Made by a program: the position numbers and the translations under genes. Below, one piece after another: positions 55,787 through 64,000 of a stretch of DNA of 64,000 nucleotides (its first letter is position 1; each line of letters opens with the position of its first letter). The notes below the pieces were generated by a model. It saw only the letters and a program-made list of their open reading frames with translations. It made no database searches and was not told the origin of the DNA. The stretch comes from Phycisphaerales bacterium (GTDB lineage: Bacteria; Planctomycetota; Phycisphaerae; Phycisphaerales; UBA1924): NCBI GenBank assembly GCA_040221175.1, contig JAVJVK010000004.1, positions 248,001 through 312,000 of the forward strand, read 5' to 3'.

Positions 55787-57013
55787 CTACTCGCTCAGCA
55801 CGAAGCCGCGGTCGTCCCAGATCTTCTGGAGGCGTTGCTCAATGCCACCGCCGGGCGTGAGTTCGCGGCCGCAGGCAACCAGCAGGTCGACCAGGCCATC
55901 AAAGTCGCTCAGCGCGATCTGCTCGCTGCCGATCGCCGGTGGCGTGGTATTCGTGCCGGCCTGCACGGCGGCAAGGTCGGCCATGTTGTGGTAGTTGCCC
56001 AGCGGCAGGCACACGCACGTCGCTTCGTACCCGGCCGCGCAGAACACCGTCGCCTCGCACGCGCCGCCGGCCATGAGCTTGCGCTGCCAACGCCACTTGG
56101 GCATGTCGGCCTGCTTCTGCGCCGCCGTAGGCGTCGCCGGACCACCGGCAATCGCTTCGGCACGCGCCGCAACCGCCGCCGTCAGCCGCGGCGTGAAGAC
56201 CGTCAGCCGATCTCCGACCCGCACGATGGGTCCACCGCCGATCGGCGAATCATCGAACGCCCGGCTGTTCTCCAAGGCGATCACGGGCGAGTCTTCGGGG
56301 ATCGTCTTGCTCCGGCATGCGCCGATAGCTCCGACGAAGCCGATCTCCTCAGCCCGCGTAAAGAACACGCGCGCATCGCGCCCGATGGACTCGCCCTCGG
56401 ACTTGAGCTTCAACAAGGCATCGAGCGACGCCAGTGCGGCAGCCGCCGCCGCAAGATCATCGCACGCCGGAGCGTGCAGGATGCCCTCGGTAACGAACGC
56501 ATCCGGCAACGCCCACGTTGCGATATCTTCGGTGGACAGGCCCTCCGTCGTGTGGCCCTCGTCCAGCCTCGCTCGATATCGGCTGAACAACTCGTTGTCC
56601 GCGGACTGCGGCACGACCCGTTCCACGATGGTGGCGGGCATGCACTCGCCCTGCGCCGGGTGGACGTGCACCCGAGCATCCTTGAAGTAGTCCTCCATCA
56701 CGCCACCGCGGAACGCGAGCACCAGTTCCTGCTCACCCTCGATCGCATCGACTGCAAACCCAGGATGATCCAGGTGGGCTGTGATGTAGACCGGGTCGCC
56801 CGGGGCGAACGGCTCGGTCCGCCGGATCGTCATGTTGCCGTGGACGTCGGTCGAGATCGTCAGTTCGGGCCGCTGCGAAACCCAGTCCCGGATCCACCGG
56901 ATCACGCGGCCCTCTCGGCCGGCCACCGTGGGGATGCTGGTCAACGTGGCCAGCCAGTCGTGATGCACCTGGCGAGCCTCGGCGGACAGTTCGGGTGTCT
57001 GCGTTGTCGTCAT
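55787..57013 (-). CDS. M42 family zinc aminopeptidase
   Basis: A 408-residue peptidase. Metal and catalytic residues can be seen: VYITAHLDHPGFAV (first His and Asp), HAPACDDLAAAAAALASLDA (bridging Asp), FFTRAEEIGFVGAIGACRSK (Glu-Glu) and VCLPLGNYHNM near the C-terminus (last His). The pattern is M42/M28-type; relatives are often mislabelled endoglucanase. Cytoplasmic, no signal peptide. Confidence 0.88.
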   Translation of the reverse strand: MTTTQTPELSAEARQVHHDWLATLTSIPTVAGREGRVIRWIRDWVSQRPELTISTDVHGNMTIRRTEPFAPGDPVYITAHLDHPGFAVDAIEGEQELVLAFRGGVMEDYFKDARVHVHPAQGECMPATIVERVVPQSADNELFSRYRARLDEGHTTEGLSTEDIATWALPDAFVTEGILHAPACDDLAAAAAALASLDALLKLKSEGESIGRDARVFFTRAEEIGFVGAIGACRSKTIPEDSPVIALENSRAFDDSPIGGGPIVRVGDRLTVFTPRLTAAVAARAEAIAGGPATPTAAQKQADMPKWRWQRKLMAGGACEATVFCAAGYEATCVCLPLGNYHNMADLAAVQAGTNTTPPAIGSEQIALSDFDGLVDLLVACGRELTPGGGIEQRLQKIWDDRGFVLSE

Positions 57014-57203
57014 AGATCAGCATAGGTCGGCAGGCCCCGGGCCTTCGCCGAACCTCGGAACCGCAGCATTGGTATCGCCTGGCCATGGCGTGGCGGTCGC
57101 GACGCAAACACCGGTGTGAAGCCGTGGCGACAGCGAGCCACGTGATTTAGCGAGATCGGGTTCCTCGACTCGCGTTCGGTTGGCGCCGTCCTGGAGCGTG
57201 GGC

Positions 57204-57377
57204 GTGCAGGTCATTCGCCGGCGGGCGCTCGATCCGGGAGATCTGCTGCTCTTCGGAACGAGACAGGGCGCCGGCCGCGTCGTTCGCGGTGGCGCCCTGC
57301 TGGTGCTTCTCACCCTGGCATCGCTCGCCTGGGGCCTGACCCGGCGGCGTATCGACACGTCGTCGCGCCCCGATTAG
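57204..57377 (+). CDS. Possible small membrane protein
   Basis: A 57-codon frame starting at GTG 57204 with GGAG (57193-57196) 7 bases upstream. The product has a basic N-terminus (VQVIRRRALDPGDLLLFGTR), one hydrophobic helix (GGALLVLLTLASLAWGL) and a basic tail. No family is recognised. Reasons to doubt it: short, no homologue visible, and overlapping the convergent stop of the CvpA-like gene by 4 bases. Confidence 0.35.
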   Translation: MQVIRRRALDPGDLLLFGTRQGAGRVVRGGALLVLLTLASLAWGLTRRRIDTSSRPD

Positions 57378-59188
57378 CGTGTGCCGACGGCGACCTCGAC
57401 GCCGGGTTCCCAGGTCGCCACGACCATATTGCCGGCGACCATCGCCTGGATGTTCACCCCACCACTCACGCGGTAGATGAAGTACGTCTCCTGCACGGCC
57501 CGGCTCTGGCTCACCGTGAAGGGCAGTCGGCTGAGGTCGGTGATGGGCTGACCGGGCGTAAACCCGATGTACGTGTTCGCATCCTCGATGCAGATGTAGC
57601 CCACCGGCGGATAGAGCTGGCCCTGATCATCCACCAGCATGGGCGCCTGGTTGCCGTCGAGGTTCTGGAACACAGGACCATTCAACGCCAGCGGCGAGTC
57701 GCGACCGACATCGACCTGGACGATCCGCACGTCGCGCGACTGGGCAAAGCCGCCCACCCGAAGGGCCGGGTCGATGAACTGGCCCCGCAGCGAGTTGGAA
57801 GTGTACTGCTCGATGCCACCCACGATGGTGTAGTAGCGATCGCTGTCGCCCTTGAACACTTCCAGCCCGCGCTCGGTGCCCTTCTTGATCAGCAGCCGAC
57901 CGGGCAGCGTGTTCTGGAGGTACATGTAGTACTCGGACGGATCCAGTTCCTCACGGCCACGCATGGTCTCCAGTCGCACCGCCATGCTGGCGTCCATGTC
58001 GGCCAGATCGACGCCACCGTACTCGAACGTCGGCACCGCGTCATCGCGCGCCGTCGTGGTCGAGAAGGTCATATCCGGCTGCTTCTCGAGCTGCTGGCGA
58101 GCACCGCGGATGTAGATGGCAATCGGCCGATACCCGCGAGGCAGCGCGAAATCAAACGCCATGATGGCCTTGGCCCCACCGCCGACCGACGCGATGAACG
58201 TCTCGTCGGCATCGAAGCGGAACCGTGCCAGCGTCGGCTCTTCGGCATCGGCCTGGCTGATGACCGCCGAGGGATGGAACGCCCGGGTGTACCCGGTATC
58301 CCCCTGCTCGGCCACGAGCCGCACCTGCGCGTTGCCCAGCACGATCTTGGCGCCACCACCCAGTTCGCGGGCCAGCGCGTCGAACTCAACGACCACGCCG
58401 GCGACGTAGCCGTTGGAGATCTCCTCGCCATCCAGGCCTATTACGCGCTGCTGCACGTTCTGCCAGCGGTCTCGCATGAGCTCCTGGATGCTTCCACCGC
58501 GATCGATGTCGCCCAGCGCGTACCACTGGATGACCTTAAACTCCTCGGGCCGAGACGCATTGCGGCTTTGGCCGGCGAACGTCGTCCTCATGGCCGAACC
58601 CATCTCGTGGAAACCAGGATGCCACTTGGCCAGCGGCTGGCTCGTCGCCAGTGAACCGCGCGACATCCACGAATACAGCTCCGCGGTCCATTCGTCGACG
58701 TAGGGGCGGAATGGCGAGGAGTTGCGCACCACGCTACCGCGAGCGCCGCCGCCTTCCTGCGTGAACACCAGGCCCTGGACGGGCTTGTCGGGCCCGAAGC
58801 GCATCATGCTCAGCGACATCAGGATGAAGCCCACCGTGATAACGCCCGTGCCCAGGCCGCACACGCCCGCGCCAACGTACTCAACGTTCTCGTGGAACTT
58901 AAGGTTATTGGGCACGATCTTGTCGACCACGACCCGGAACAACGCCAGCGAGATCGCAAAAGACAATCCCAGCGACACGCCGTGGGCCGTATCACGAAGG
59001 ATCGTCCCGATGCCGCGGCTGGGAGCCTGGCTGAGCACCAGCATCGTCAGCGGCTCGTAGACCGCAAAGGCCACCGCACCCGCGGCAAGCACGCACAGCA
59101 GGTGCAGGAACGCACTGAAGAATCCGCGGATTACCCATACCCACGTGAAGATGAGCACGGCAGCCAAGGCAAAGACGGTAAAAAGCAT
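57374..59188 (-). CDS. CvpA-like membrane protein with large soluble domain
   Basis: A 604-residue protein. Residues 1-125 contain four hydrophobic helices in the CvpA arrangement (LFTVFALAAVLIFTWVWVIR, FLHLLCVLAAGAVAFAVYEP, HGVSLGLSFAISLALFRVVV, EYVGAGVCGLGTGVITVGFI). Residues 130-604 form a long soluble domain without a recognised family, far larger than typical CvpA proteins (about 160-200 residues). AAGGAG lies just before the ATG. It follows the PilB-like pseudo-ATPase by 26 bases and pilT by the same operon, suggesting a role in envelope assembly. Confidence 0.75.
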   Translation of the reverse strand: MLFTVFALAAVLIFTWVWVIRGFFSAFLHLLCVLAAGAVAFAVYEPLTMLVLSQAPSRGIGTILRDTAHGVSLGLSFAISLALFRVVVDKIVPNNLKFHENVEYVGAGVCGLGTGVITVGFILMSLSMMRFGPDKPVQGLVFTQEGGGARGSVVRNSSPFRPYVDEWTAELYSWMSRGSLATSQPLAKWHPGFHEMGSAMRTTFAGQSRNASRPEEFKVIQWYALGDIDRGGSIQELMRDRWQNVQQRVIGLDGEEISNGYVAGVVVEFDALARELGGGAKIVLGNAQVRLVAEQGDTGYTRAFHPSAVISQADAEEPTLARFRFDADETFIASVGGGAKAIMAFDFALPRGYRPIAIYIRGARQQLEKQPDMTFSTTTARDDAVPTFEYGGVDLADMDASMAVRLETMRGREELDPSEYYMYLQNTLPGRLLIKKGTERGLEVFKGDSDRYYTIVGGIEQYTSNSLRGQFIDPALRVGGFAQSRDVRIVQVDVGRDSPLALNGPVFQNLDGNQAPMLVDDQGQLYPPVGYICIEDANTYIGFTPGQPITDLSRLPFTVSQSRAVQETYFIYRVSGGVNIQAMVAGNMVVATWEPGVEVAVGTR

Positions 59189-59214
59189 CGCAAAACTCCT
59201 TGCGGGCAGGCTGT

Positions 59215-60951
59215 TCAGGCGCCGGCGGCTGCGGCGGGCTTGGGCGACGAGGCAGACTTGCTCTTGGAAGAACCAACCGTCACGCGGATCACCTCGTCCA
59301 CGCTGGTCTCGCCTTCCACGGCCCGGATGATGGCGGCCTGCTGAATCGTGGGCACGCCCTGCTTGCGGAATGCAGTGGCCAGGGCGTTCATGTCGCCCTG
59401 CTCAATCGCTGCCTTCTCTTCCGATCCGATCTCGAACAACTCGAAGACGCCGATCTGGCCCACGAAGCCCGTGCCGCCGCTCTCTGGGCACGGCACCATC
59501 TTCTTGTTGACTTCCACGTGCGTCCGATGGCGGTACAAAGTCTTCACCTTCTCGGGCGACAGTCCCAGCTTCTTCAGCATGTCCGGACTGGGCACGTACG
59601 CCTCGCGGCTCGACTTGGCCAGGGCCCGCACCAGTTTGCCCGCCAGCACGCCGCGCAGGGCTTTCGCGGCCAGCGCATTGTCGTGCAACGCCCGGCGATA
59701 GATCTCCACGGCCTGAAGTGCGTTCTCGGCGGGAATCGAGAGATACACGCGTGTGTGATCCAGGTCGCCCTTGGCCGACTCAACCGCGGTGGCCTCATCG
59801 ACCAGTTCGGCAACACCGACGACGCTGGGGTCACGACGAAGGATCGAACGGAGCAGCGTCGCGTGATCCGGTCCGCCGCCGGTGGGGCTCCAGTCGTTCT
59901 GGCGGATGCCTTCCAGCGTGTCCTGCTGTTCGAGCTCGATCGTCTGGATGTTCGACGTGTACGCGTCGTGCATCTTCAGAACGCTGTAAAGAAGCGTGGT
60001 TCGGCCCATGCCCTTGGGCGCGGCCAATAGAACGACGCCGGTGCCATCGTCCACGAGCTTCTGGAGCAGCTCGCGCTGCTGGGGCAGCAGCCCGAGGTTC
60101 TCGCCCTTGCGGCGAACGGACTTGGCGGGGTCGACCACCATCGTCAGCTTCAGGCCCTGCTGGCCGCCACTGGTGATGATGCGAAGATGGTGCCGCTCGC
60201 CACCCTTGGAGATGTCCGGCTCGCCCACCTGCCGACGACGCTCGCCCGGCTCGAGGCCGGACGCACTCTGCCAGAACGCGATGACGCGCATGGCGTCCTG
60301 CGGCGCCATCGGCTCGCCCACGACCGAGCGCAGACCGTCCACCGTGTGAGCGACCACGTATCCCTTGTCGCCGGCCGGCAGCAACTCGATCTTGTGGGCC
60401 CGCGCCGCCACGCCGTCGATGTAGAGCTTCTCCGCCGCCGCTCGCACGACCATCTCGTTGGTGCCCTCTTCGGGCGCCTCCATCGAAACGCCGTCCGGCT
60501 TGACGATCGAAAGCTGCACGCCGGTGACCTTGCGCGCCTCGCGGGCCTCCTTGCGCGCCTCCATCCAGCTGGCGATGTTCATCGTCAGCTTGTGCTCTTC
60601 GGGCACGCGTTCGTCCTTGTTGGCCGATTGCACGTACATGAAGGGCGGCACGGCGAGCAGCAGGGCCACGACCGGCACCGCCGCGAGGAACGCCACGATG
60701 CCCGTCAGCGGATTGAGCACGATGACGGCGATTGCCAGCAACGCCGTCACCATGTATGCCAGGTTCCACTTCTCGCGTGGCAGATAGAACCTCGCCGCGT
60801 GCTTGTCGGCAACGCTGGAGACGAACCATCCCCAGACCGCAAACATCGCCACGAAGATCAACGCCTTCCACCACGAGGCGAGCACGAACGCGGTGGCATC
60901 GGCAAGAACCGCCGATGGCGCGGGGGTGAGCAAGAGCTGGGTCAGATCCAC
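59215..60951 (-). CDS. Membrane-anchored GspE/PilB-like protein with degenerate ATPase motifs
   Basis: A 578-residue relative of the type IV pilus/type II secretion ATPases. Residues 22-107 hold about three membrane helices (ASWWKALIFVAMFAVWGWFV, AYMVTALLAIAVIVLNPLTG, AFLAAVPVVALLLAVPPFMY), absent from normal PilB. The ATPase domain (about 285-560) has AAPKGMGRTT (310-319) in place of Walker A GPTGSGKST, DPSVVGVAELVDE in place of Walker B, and no His box. Start is GTG 60951 behind AAAGGAA. Probably a non-catalytic scaffold or regulator of a pilus motor. Sits between pilT and the CvpA-like gene. Confidence 0.85.
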   Translation of the reverse strand: MDLTQLLLTPAPSAVLADATAFVLASWWKALIFVAMFAVWGWFVSSVADKHAARFYLPREKWNLAYMVTALLAIAVIVLNPLTGIVAFLAAVPVVALLLAVPPFMYVQSANKDERVPEEHKLTMNIASWMEARKEAREARKVTGVQLSIVKPDGVSMEAPEEGTNEMVVRAAAEKLYIDGVAARAHKIELLPAGDKGYVVAHTVDGLRSVVGEPMAPQDAMRVIAFWQSASGLEPGERRRQVGEPDISKGGERHHLRIITSGGQQGLKLTMVVDPAKSVRRKGENLGLLPQQRELLQKLVDDGTGVVLLAAPKGMGRTTLLYSVLKMHDAYTSNIQTIELEQQDTLEGIRQNDWSPTGGGPDHATLLRSILRRDPSVVGVAELVDEATAVESAKGDLDHTRVYLSIPAENALQAVEIYRRALHDNALAAKALRGVLAGKLVRALAKSSREAYVPSPDMLKKLGLSPEKVKTLYRHRTHVEVNKKMVPCPESGGTGFVGQIGVFELFEIGSEEKAAIEQGDMNALATAFRKQGVPTIQQAAIIRAVEGETSVDEVIRVTVGSSKSKSASSPKPAAAAGA

Positions 60952-61036
60952 GAGTGGCGTTCCTTTATCGTGTCAAGGGCCAGTCGGCTGAAAAGCCCAG
61001 CCGTCCAACGACGCCGGGCGGATTGGATAAACTGCA

Positions 61037-62221
61037 TCAGCGCTTCTGCGACGCGCCGCCGAACTTCTTCAGACGCATCTGGAGGTCGTCCTTGTTGGGG
61101 CTGCTCTCCATGGCGATACGCTGGTGGATGTACTCTTCCTCGATCAGCTTCACGAGCCAGGCGTTGAAGTCCACCATGCCCTGCTGCTGGGCTTCGATCG
61201 AGTTGAGGTACTCGCGAAGCTCGCCCTCACGCTCTTCCAGGATGTGCTTCTGCACGACAGTGTCGTTGATCAGGATCTCGATCGCAGGGATACGCGGGAT
61301 GTTCTCGTGCAACGTGGGCAGCAGCTTCTGGTACACGAACGCGCGCATCTGGTAAGCCAGCATCCGCCGGATGCCCTCGACCTCTTCGGTCTCGAACAGG
61401 CCGTAGATACGGCTGAACGTCTGCGTCGTGCTCGAGGCGTGGATGGTTCCGTACACCAGGTGGCCCGTCTCGGCGGCGTTGAGCGCGGCCTCGAACGTGT
61501 CCTTATCGCGCATCTCGCCGATGAGCACGGTGTCGGGGTTCTCGCGTACAAGCGCCTTGAGGGCGATCTTGAAGTCCAGCACGTCGATGCCAATCTCGCG
61601 CTGGTTGATGGTCGCCTTCTTGTCGTGGAAGATGTACTCGATCGGATCCTCGATCGTCACGATGTGGATCGGCTTGCGCTGGTTCACGTAGTCGATCATC
61701 GAGGCGATCGTGGTCGACTTACCCGAACCGGTCACGCCGCTGAGCAGCACGATGCCCTGGGGCTGCAGGGCGATCTGGCCCATGACCTCGGGTAGGTGCA
61801 GCTTCTCGAAAGGCAGGATGTTGCTGGTGATCAGGCGGGCCGCCAGGGAGATGTGACCGCGGGCCTTGAACAGGTTCATGCGGAAGCGGGCGCTCTCGTC
61901 GTAGTCATACGCGAAGTCGACGCTGCCGTAGTGGGCGAGGTCCTTGAGCTGGTCTTCATCCAGCGTCACCTTGATGATCTCCGCCCAGTCCTCGGCCGTC
62001 ACCGGCTTGGTGTCCAGAGGCTTCAGGGCGCCGCGCATCCGCAGCTTGGGCGGTTGGTCGGTCTTGATGATCAGGTCCGATGCGCCGAACTTGATACACG
62101 CCTTGAGGAACTCGCCAAGCCGGGTCGCGTGCGGGTCGCGCTGCCCGCCGAAGATGTCCGCGATCGGGGCCGTATGGCCCTCGGTTTCATCGCCCTGGAC
62201 CGCCGTGTGTGCACTGCTCAT
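61037..62221 (-). CDS. pilT: Type IV pilus retraction ATPase PilT
   Basis: A 394-residue hexameric ATPase. Motifs: FGASDLIIKTDQPPKLRMRG at the N-terminus, Walker A LLSGVTGSGKSTT (162-169), Asp box HIVTIEDPIEYIFHDKKATI, Walker B ENPDTVLIGEMRDKDTFEAA, His box TGHLVYGTIHASSTTQTF. The frame continues upstream but ATG 62221 gives the family length. The C-terminal AIRxG retraction signature is not clearly visible, so it could also be a PilU-like motor. First gene of the operon that continues with the PilB-like protein. Confidence 0.94.
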   Translation of the reverse strand: MSSAHTAVQGDETEGHTAPIADIFGGQRDPHATRLGEFLKACIKFGASDLIIKTDQPPKLRMRGALKPLDTKPVTAEDWAEIIKVTLDEDQLKDLAHYGSVDFAYDYDESARFRMNLFKARGHISLAARLITSNILPFEKLHLPEVMGQIALQPQGIVLLSGVTGSGKSTTIASMIDYVNQRKPIHIVTIEDPIEYIFHDKKATINQREIGIDVLDFKIALKALVRENPDTVLIGEMRDKDTFEAALNAAETGHLVYGTIHASSTTQTFSRIYGLFETEEVEGIRRMLAYQMRAFVYQKLLPTLHENIPRIPAIEILINDTVVQKHILEEREGELREYLNSIEAQQQGMVDFNAWLVKLIEEEYIHQRIAMESSPNKDDLQMRLKKFGGASQKR

Positions 62222-62592
62222 GCTCTGCCAACTCCCGTCGCCGCCGGGCGACGCAAAAACCGAAGCATCGTTTCCGGCCTCCAGAAGAGGCCTACCAGAT
62301 CCGACACGGGCAGGTTGCCCGACCGCCACGAGGGCTGGGGTTCGCCCCTACGGCATACGCAGGATCGAGCCCTAAATGTAGCGCCACTCACCCCCCCGAC
62401 CGTTACCGACGATGGCCCATTCTTTGCTCTGAAGAGTCAGATTCCGGGTTCTCGTCGACGATGGCAGCCGGTCGGGGCCTTTCGTGGACCCTGTTCGTAG
62501 GCGCGCGGGGGCGAGTTCCCCAGCCGCGCGCCCCCGTTGGGCGCACGAAAAGGGGCCCGCGCGGGCCCCTCAAGTCGTCGGCGTCCTGGGCG
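62222..62592. other. Gene-free stretch between the sigma factor and pilT
   Basis: The 371 bases contain the sigma-factor terminator (62548-62570) and the pilT leader. I searched for a GEMM c-di-GMP riboswitch consensus by eye and saw none. A GC-rich imperfect hairpin lies around 62500-62540. No open frame here has family similarity. Confidence 0.6.
62548..62570 (-). terminator. Intrinsic terminator of the sigma-factor gene
   Basis: Perfect palindrome AGGGGCCCGC/GCGGGCCCCT (62551-62570) followed on the minus strand by TTTT, 23 bases after the stop. Confidence 0.88.
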
Positions 62593-63663
62593 TCAGGCGG
62601 TCGGTGCGACCTCGCCCGCCTCGGCGTTCTGCTCTTCCTCTTCCTGGTTGACGCCCAGGAAGTTGGCCTCGAGCTCGACGCGCAGCTTCTCCATCGCCTT
62701 GTTCTGGATCTGGCGGACACGCTCCTTGGTGACGCCGATGATCTGCCCGACCTGCTCAAGGGTCATGGGCTTCTCTTCGCCGCTCTCCAGCCCGAAGCGG
62801 TGCTCGATCACGGTCCGCTCCACGTCGGTCAGGTCGGCACGGTTATCCATGACGATCCGCTTGACCTCCTCGGCCGCGTCACGCTCGAAGTCGGCCCGCT
62901 TGGTCTCCAGGAAGTTGGACTTCTCCAGCTTCGGATCGAAGTCGGTCGGGAAGCGCTGGCGGTACTTGCTCAGCTTCATGCCCTGGCGGCTGAAGGCCTT
63001 CAGGATCGCACGACAGGCGTACGTGCTGAACTTGTAGCCGCGACCAGCGTCGAACTTGTCCACCGCGCGGAGCAGGGCCATGTTGCCCTCGCTCACCAGG
63101 TCGGCAAAGTCGACTTCGCTCATGCGGGTCCGCTTGGCCATCGCCAGCACGAGAGCCAAGTTGGTCTCGGCGATCTGCTCGCGGATCAGGTCGGCCCGAC
63201 GGTACCACCACAGGATCTTCTCGGCCTGCTCGGGGTTCGGCTTGCGGTTGGGGTTCTCCCAGACCTCCTGCTGGAGCATCCACACGCGATGCCGCGCGTA
63301 GTTGAACTGGTGGAACAGCACCTTTTCCTCGGCCGCCGTCAGGATGACCTGCTGGCTGCTCTTGACGGTACGGGTCCGCGTGGCCGACAGGTCGTCCATC
63401 ACCGGGTGATACCACGCGGTATCGGGCTTCTGGATCTCGGGCGCCTCCTCGTAGATCTTGCCCTCGGCGCCGTCCTCGTAGAAGGCCGGGCTGTCGATGT
63501 AGTCCATCTCCTGGGCCATGATCTGGTCGAGCAGCCGCTCATCGTCGGGGCTCAGGCGACGGCGGGCGCCGCGCGCTACGACACCCTGACCGGCAATGCC
63601 GGCGTGCTGCCTGCGCCGAGCCTGCTCCAGCGGGCTCGGTCCTTTGCCACGATTCTGCCTCAT
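62593..63663 (-). CDS. Sigma-70 family RNA polymerase sigma factor
   Basis: A 356-residue sigma factor. Region 2 (residues about 165-227): NLALVLAMAKRTRMSEVDFA, DLVSEGNMALLRAVDKFDAG and YKFSTYACRAILKAFSRQGM, with the RpoD-like core and -10 contacts. Region 4 (about 275-332): VERTVIEHRFGLESG, TLEQVGQIIGVTKERVRQIQ, the -35 helix. Region 3 is very short and the N-terminus lacks the usual region 1.1, so it resembles a group 2/3 factor rather than a standard RpoD. The strong basic N-terminus (MRQNRGKGPSPLEQARRRQH) is unusual. Terminator at 62548-62570. Confidence 0.93.
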   Translation of the reverse strand: MRQNRGKGPSPLEQARRRQHAGIAGQGVVARGARRRLSPDDERLLDQIMAQEMDYIDSPAFYEDGAEGKIYEEAPEIQKPDTAWYHPVMDDLSATRTRTVKSSQQVILTAAEEKVLFHQFNYARHRVWMLQQEVWENPNRKPNPEQAEKILWWYRRADLIREQIAETNLALVLAMAKRTRMSEVDFADLVSEGNMALLRAVDKFDAGRGYKFSTYACRAILKAFSRQGMKLSKYRQRFPTDFDPKLEKSNFLETKRADFERDAAEEVKRIVMDNRADLTDVERTVIEHRFGLESGEEKPMTLEQVGQIIGVTKERVRQIQNKAMEKLRVELEANFLGVNQEEEEQNAEAGEVAPTA

Positions 63664-64000
63664 CGGTCACTTCCCTTCGCACTGGCCGGAACCCTTCAGG
63701 GTCCGGGCCGTGCGGCGACCCGCCAAGGGTCTTGCCATGCCGCACGTCATGCTGCCTTGCACTCGGGACGGATCACACCGGCCCGCGCGAATAACCCAAC
63801 ACCACTGGGTACGGCCTTGTTCGCCCGAGTGATACCAAAACCCGAGCGGCCGAACCACAATCACCACCCCGCCTCCCTCAAACGAGGGATTCGGGCCCCA
63901 TCAAGACTCGTACGGTCCTCCTACCGCCGAGACACGCAAAACACGGGTTTGCCCGTATACGAAAACACGGTTGAACCCTTGCTCGGTTGTCTTCGGCTCC
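63664..64000. other. Gene-free upstream region of the sigma-factor gene
   Basis: The 337 bases at the right edge contain no credible gene. On the minus strand a short hairpin ACGGG-CAAA-CCCGT followed by GTTTTG (63943-63956) could end an upstream gene outside the window. The rest may be a long leader of the sigma gene; an AGGGAAG ribosome site precedes the ATG. Confidence 0.5.

Noticed and set aside
57014-57203. Further small gene between the M42 peptidase and the small membrane frame
   Set aside because: No start with a ribosome site and no hydrophobic or conserved segment in this stretch.
62222-62592. c-di-GMP (GEMM) riboswitch upstream of pilT
   Set aside because: No conserved GGGACGCAAAGCC-like core or tetraloop receptor could be found by eye.

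Overview
The window looks like chromosomal DNA from a planctomycete of the class Phycisphaerae. The evidence is the high GC content; several secreted proteins that end in the Cys-bracketed 'GC-type' dockerin characteristic of that group; prepilin-type proteins with a [10 protein letters not shown] start; a HYExAFE-family protein; the alternative bacterial GlmU; and a long membrane pyrophosphatase. There is no rRNA, CRISPR array, transposase, integrase or phage gene. Genes are dense, on both strands, and often overlap by 1-4 bases. TTG and GTG starts are common.

Layout. 1-2.3 kb: a partial DUF1348 gene divergent from a TetR regulator with two matching operators, a DJ-1/PfpI lipoprotein and a small membrane protein. 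2.3-6.2 kb: smpB flanked by two paralogous FG-GAP/dockerin exported proteins; the second is cut by a nonsense codon inside its dockerin and preceded by a 21-bp tandem array. 6.2-17.6 kb: receiver-HTH regulator, secreted alpha/beta hydrolase, flavin oxidoreductase, dtd, a coupled operon (SpoIIE-type phosphatase plus two YkgJ cysteine-cluster proteins), a metallophosphoesterase/LamG protein, HYExAFE protein and a conserved unknown. 17.8-21.9 kb: two tandem dockerin proteins, coaX and a lipoprotein peptidyl-prolyl isomerase. 22-27 kb: four tandem prepilin-like paralogues, each with its own terminator. 27-31.6 kb: serA-serC, a family 9 glycosyltransferase, a secreted unknown. 31.6-37 kb: gspE/pilB ATPase, then DinB and an ArsR-SRPBCC fusion behind a promoter carrying an ArsR-like operator, another SRPBCC protein and a second SpoIIE phosphatase. 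37-43.2 kb: DUF192 lipoprotein, gluQ, pterin dehydratase, ferredoxin, alternative glmU and mreD-mreC-mreB. 43.5-49.1 kb: DUF4198, DUF4331 and hppA. 49.2-57 kb: XapX protein, tRNA-Glu(CTC), a second 21-bp array and third FG-GAP/dockerin protein, CPBP protease, rpsT, tRNA-Arg(ACG), ppc and an M42 peptidase. 57.4-63.7 kb: CvpA-like protein, a membrane-anchored PilB-like protein with degenerate ATPase motifs, pilT and a primary-type sigma factor.

How the genes fit together. The type IV pilus/type II secretion theme recurs: four prepilin-like substrates, one intact assembly ATPase, one intact retraction ATPase and one apparent pseudo-ATPase, but no pilC, pilM-N-O-Q or prepilin peptidase. The dockerin proteins, FG-GAP propellers and hydrolases form a secreted or cell-surface set. 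mreBCD with glmU supports envelope synthesis. serA/serC, coaX, ppc and hppA are core metabolism. Regulation visible in the sequence includes TetR and ArsR operators, stand-alone receiver and SpoIIE-type outputs, and many intrinsic terminators.

Strongest leads: the four-gene prepilin array with separate terminators, the PilB-like pseudo-ATPase operon, the paired 21-bp arrays upstream of FG-GAP/dockerin genes, and the dockerin nonsense codon.
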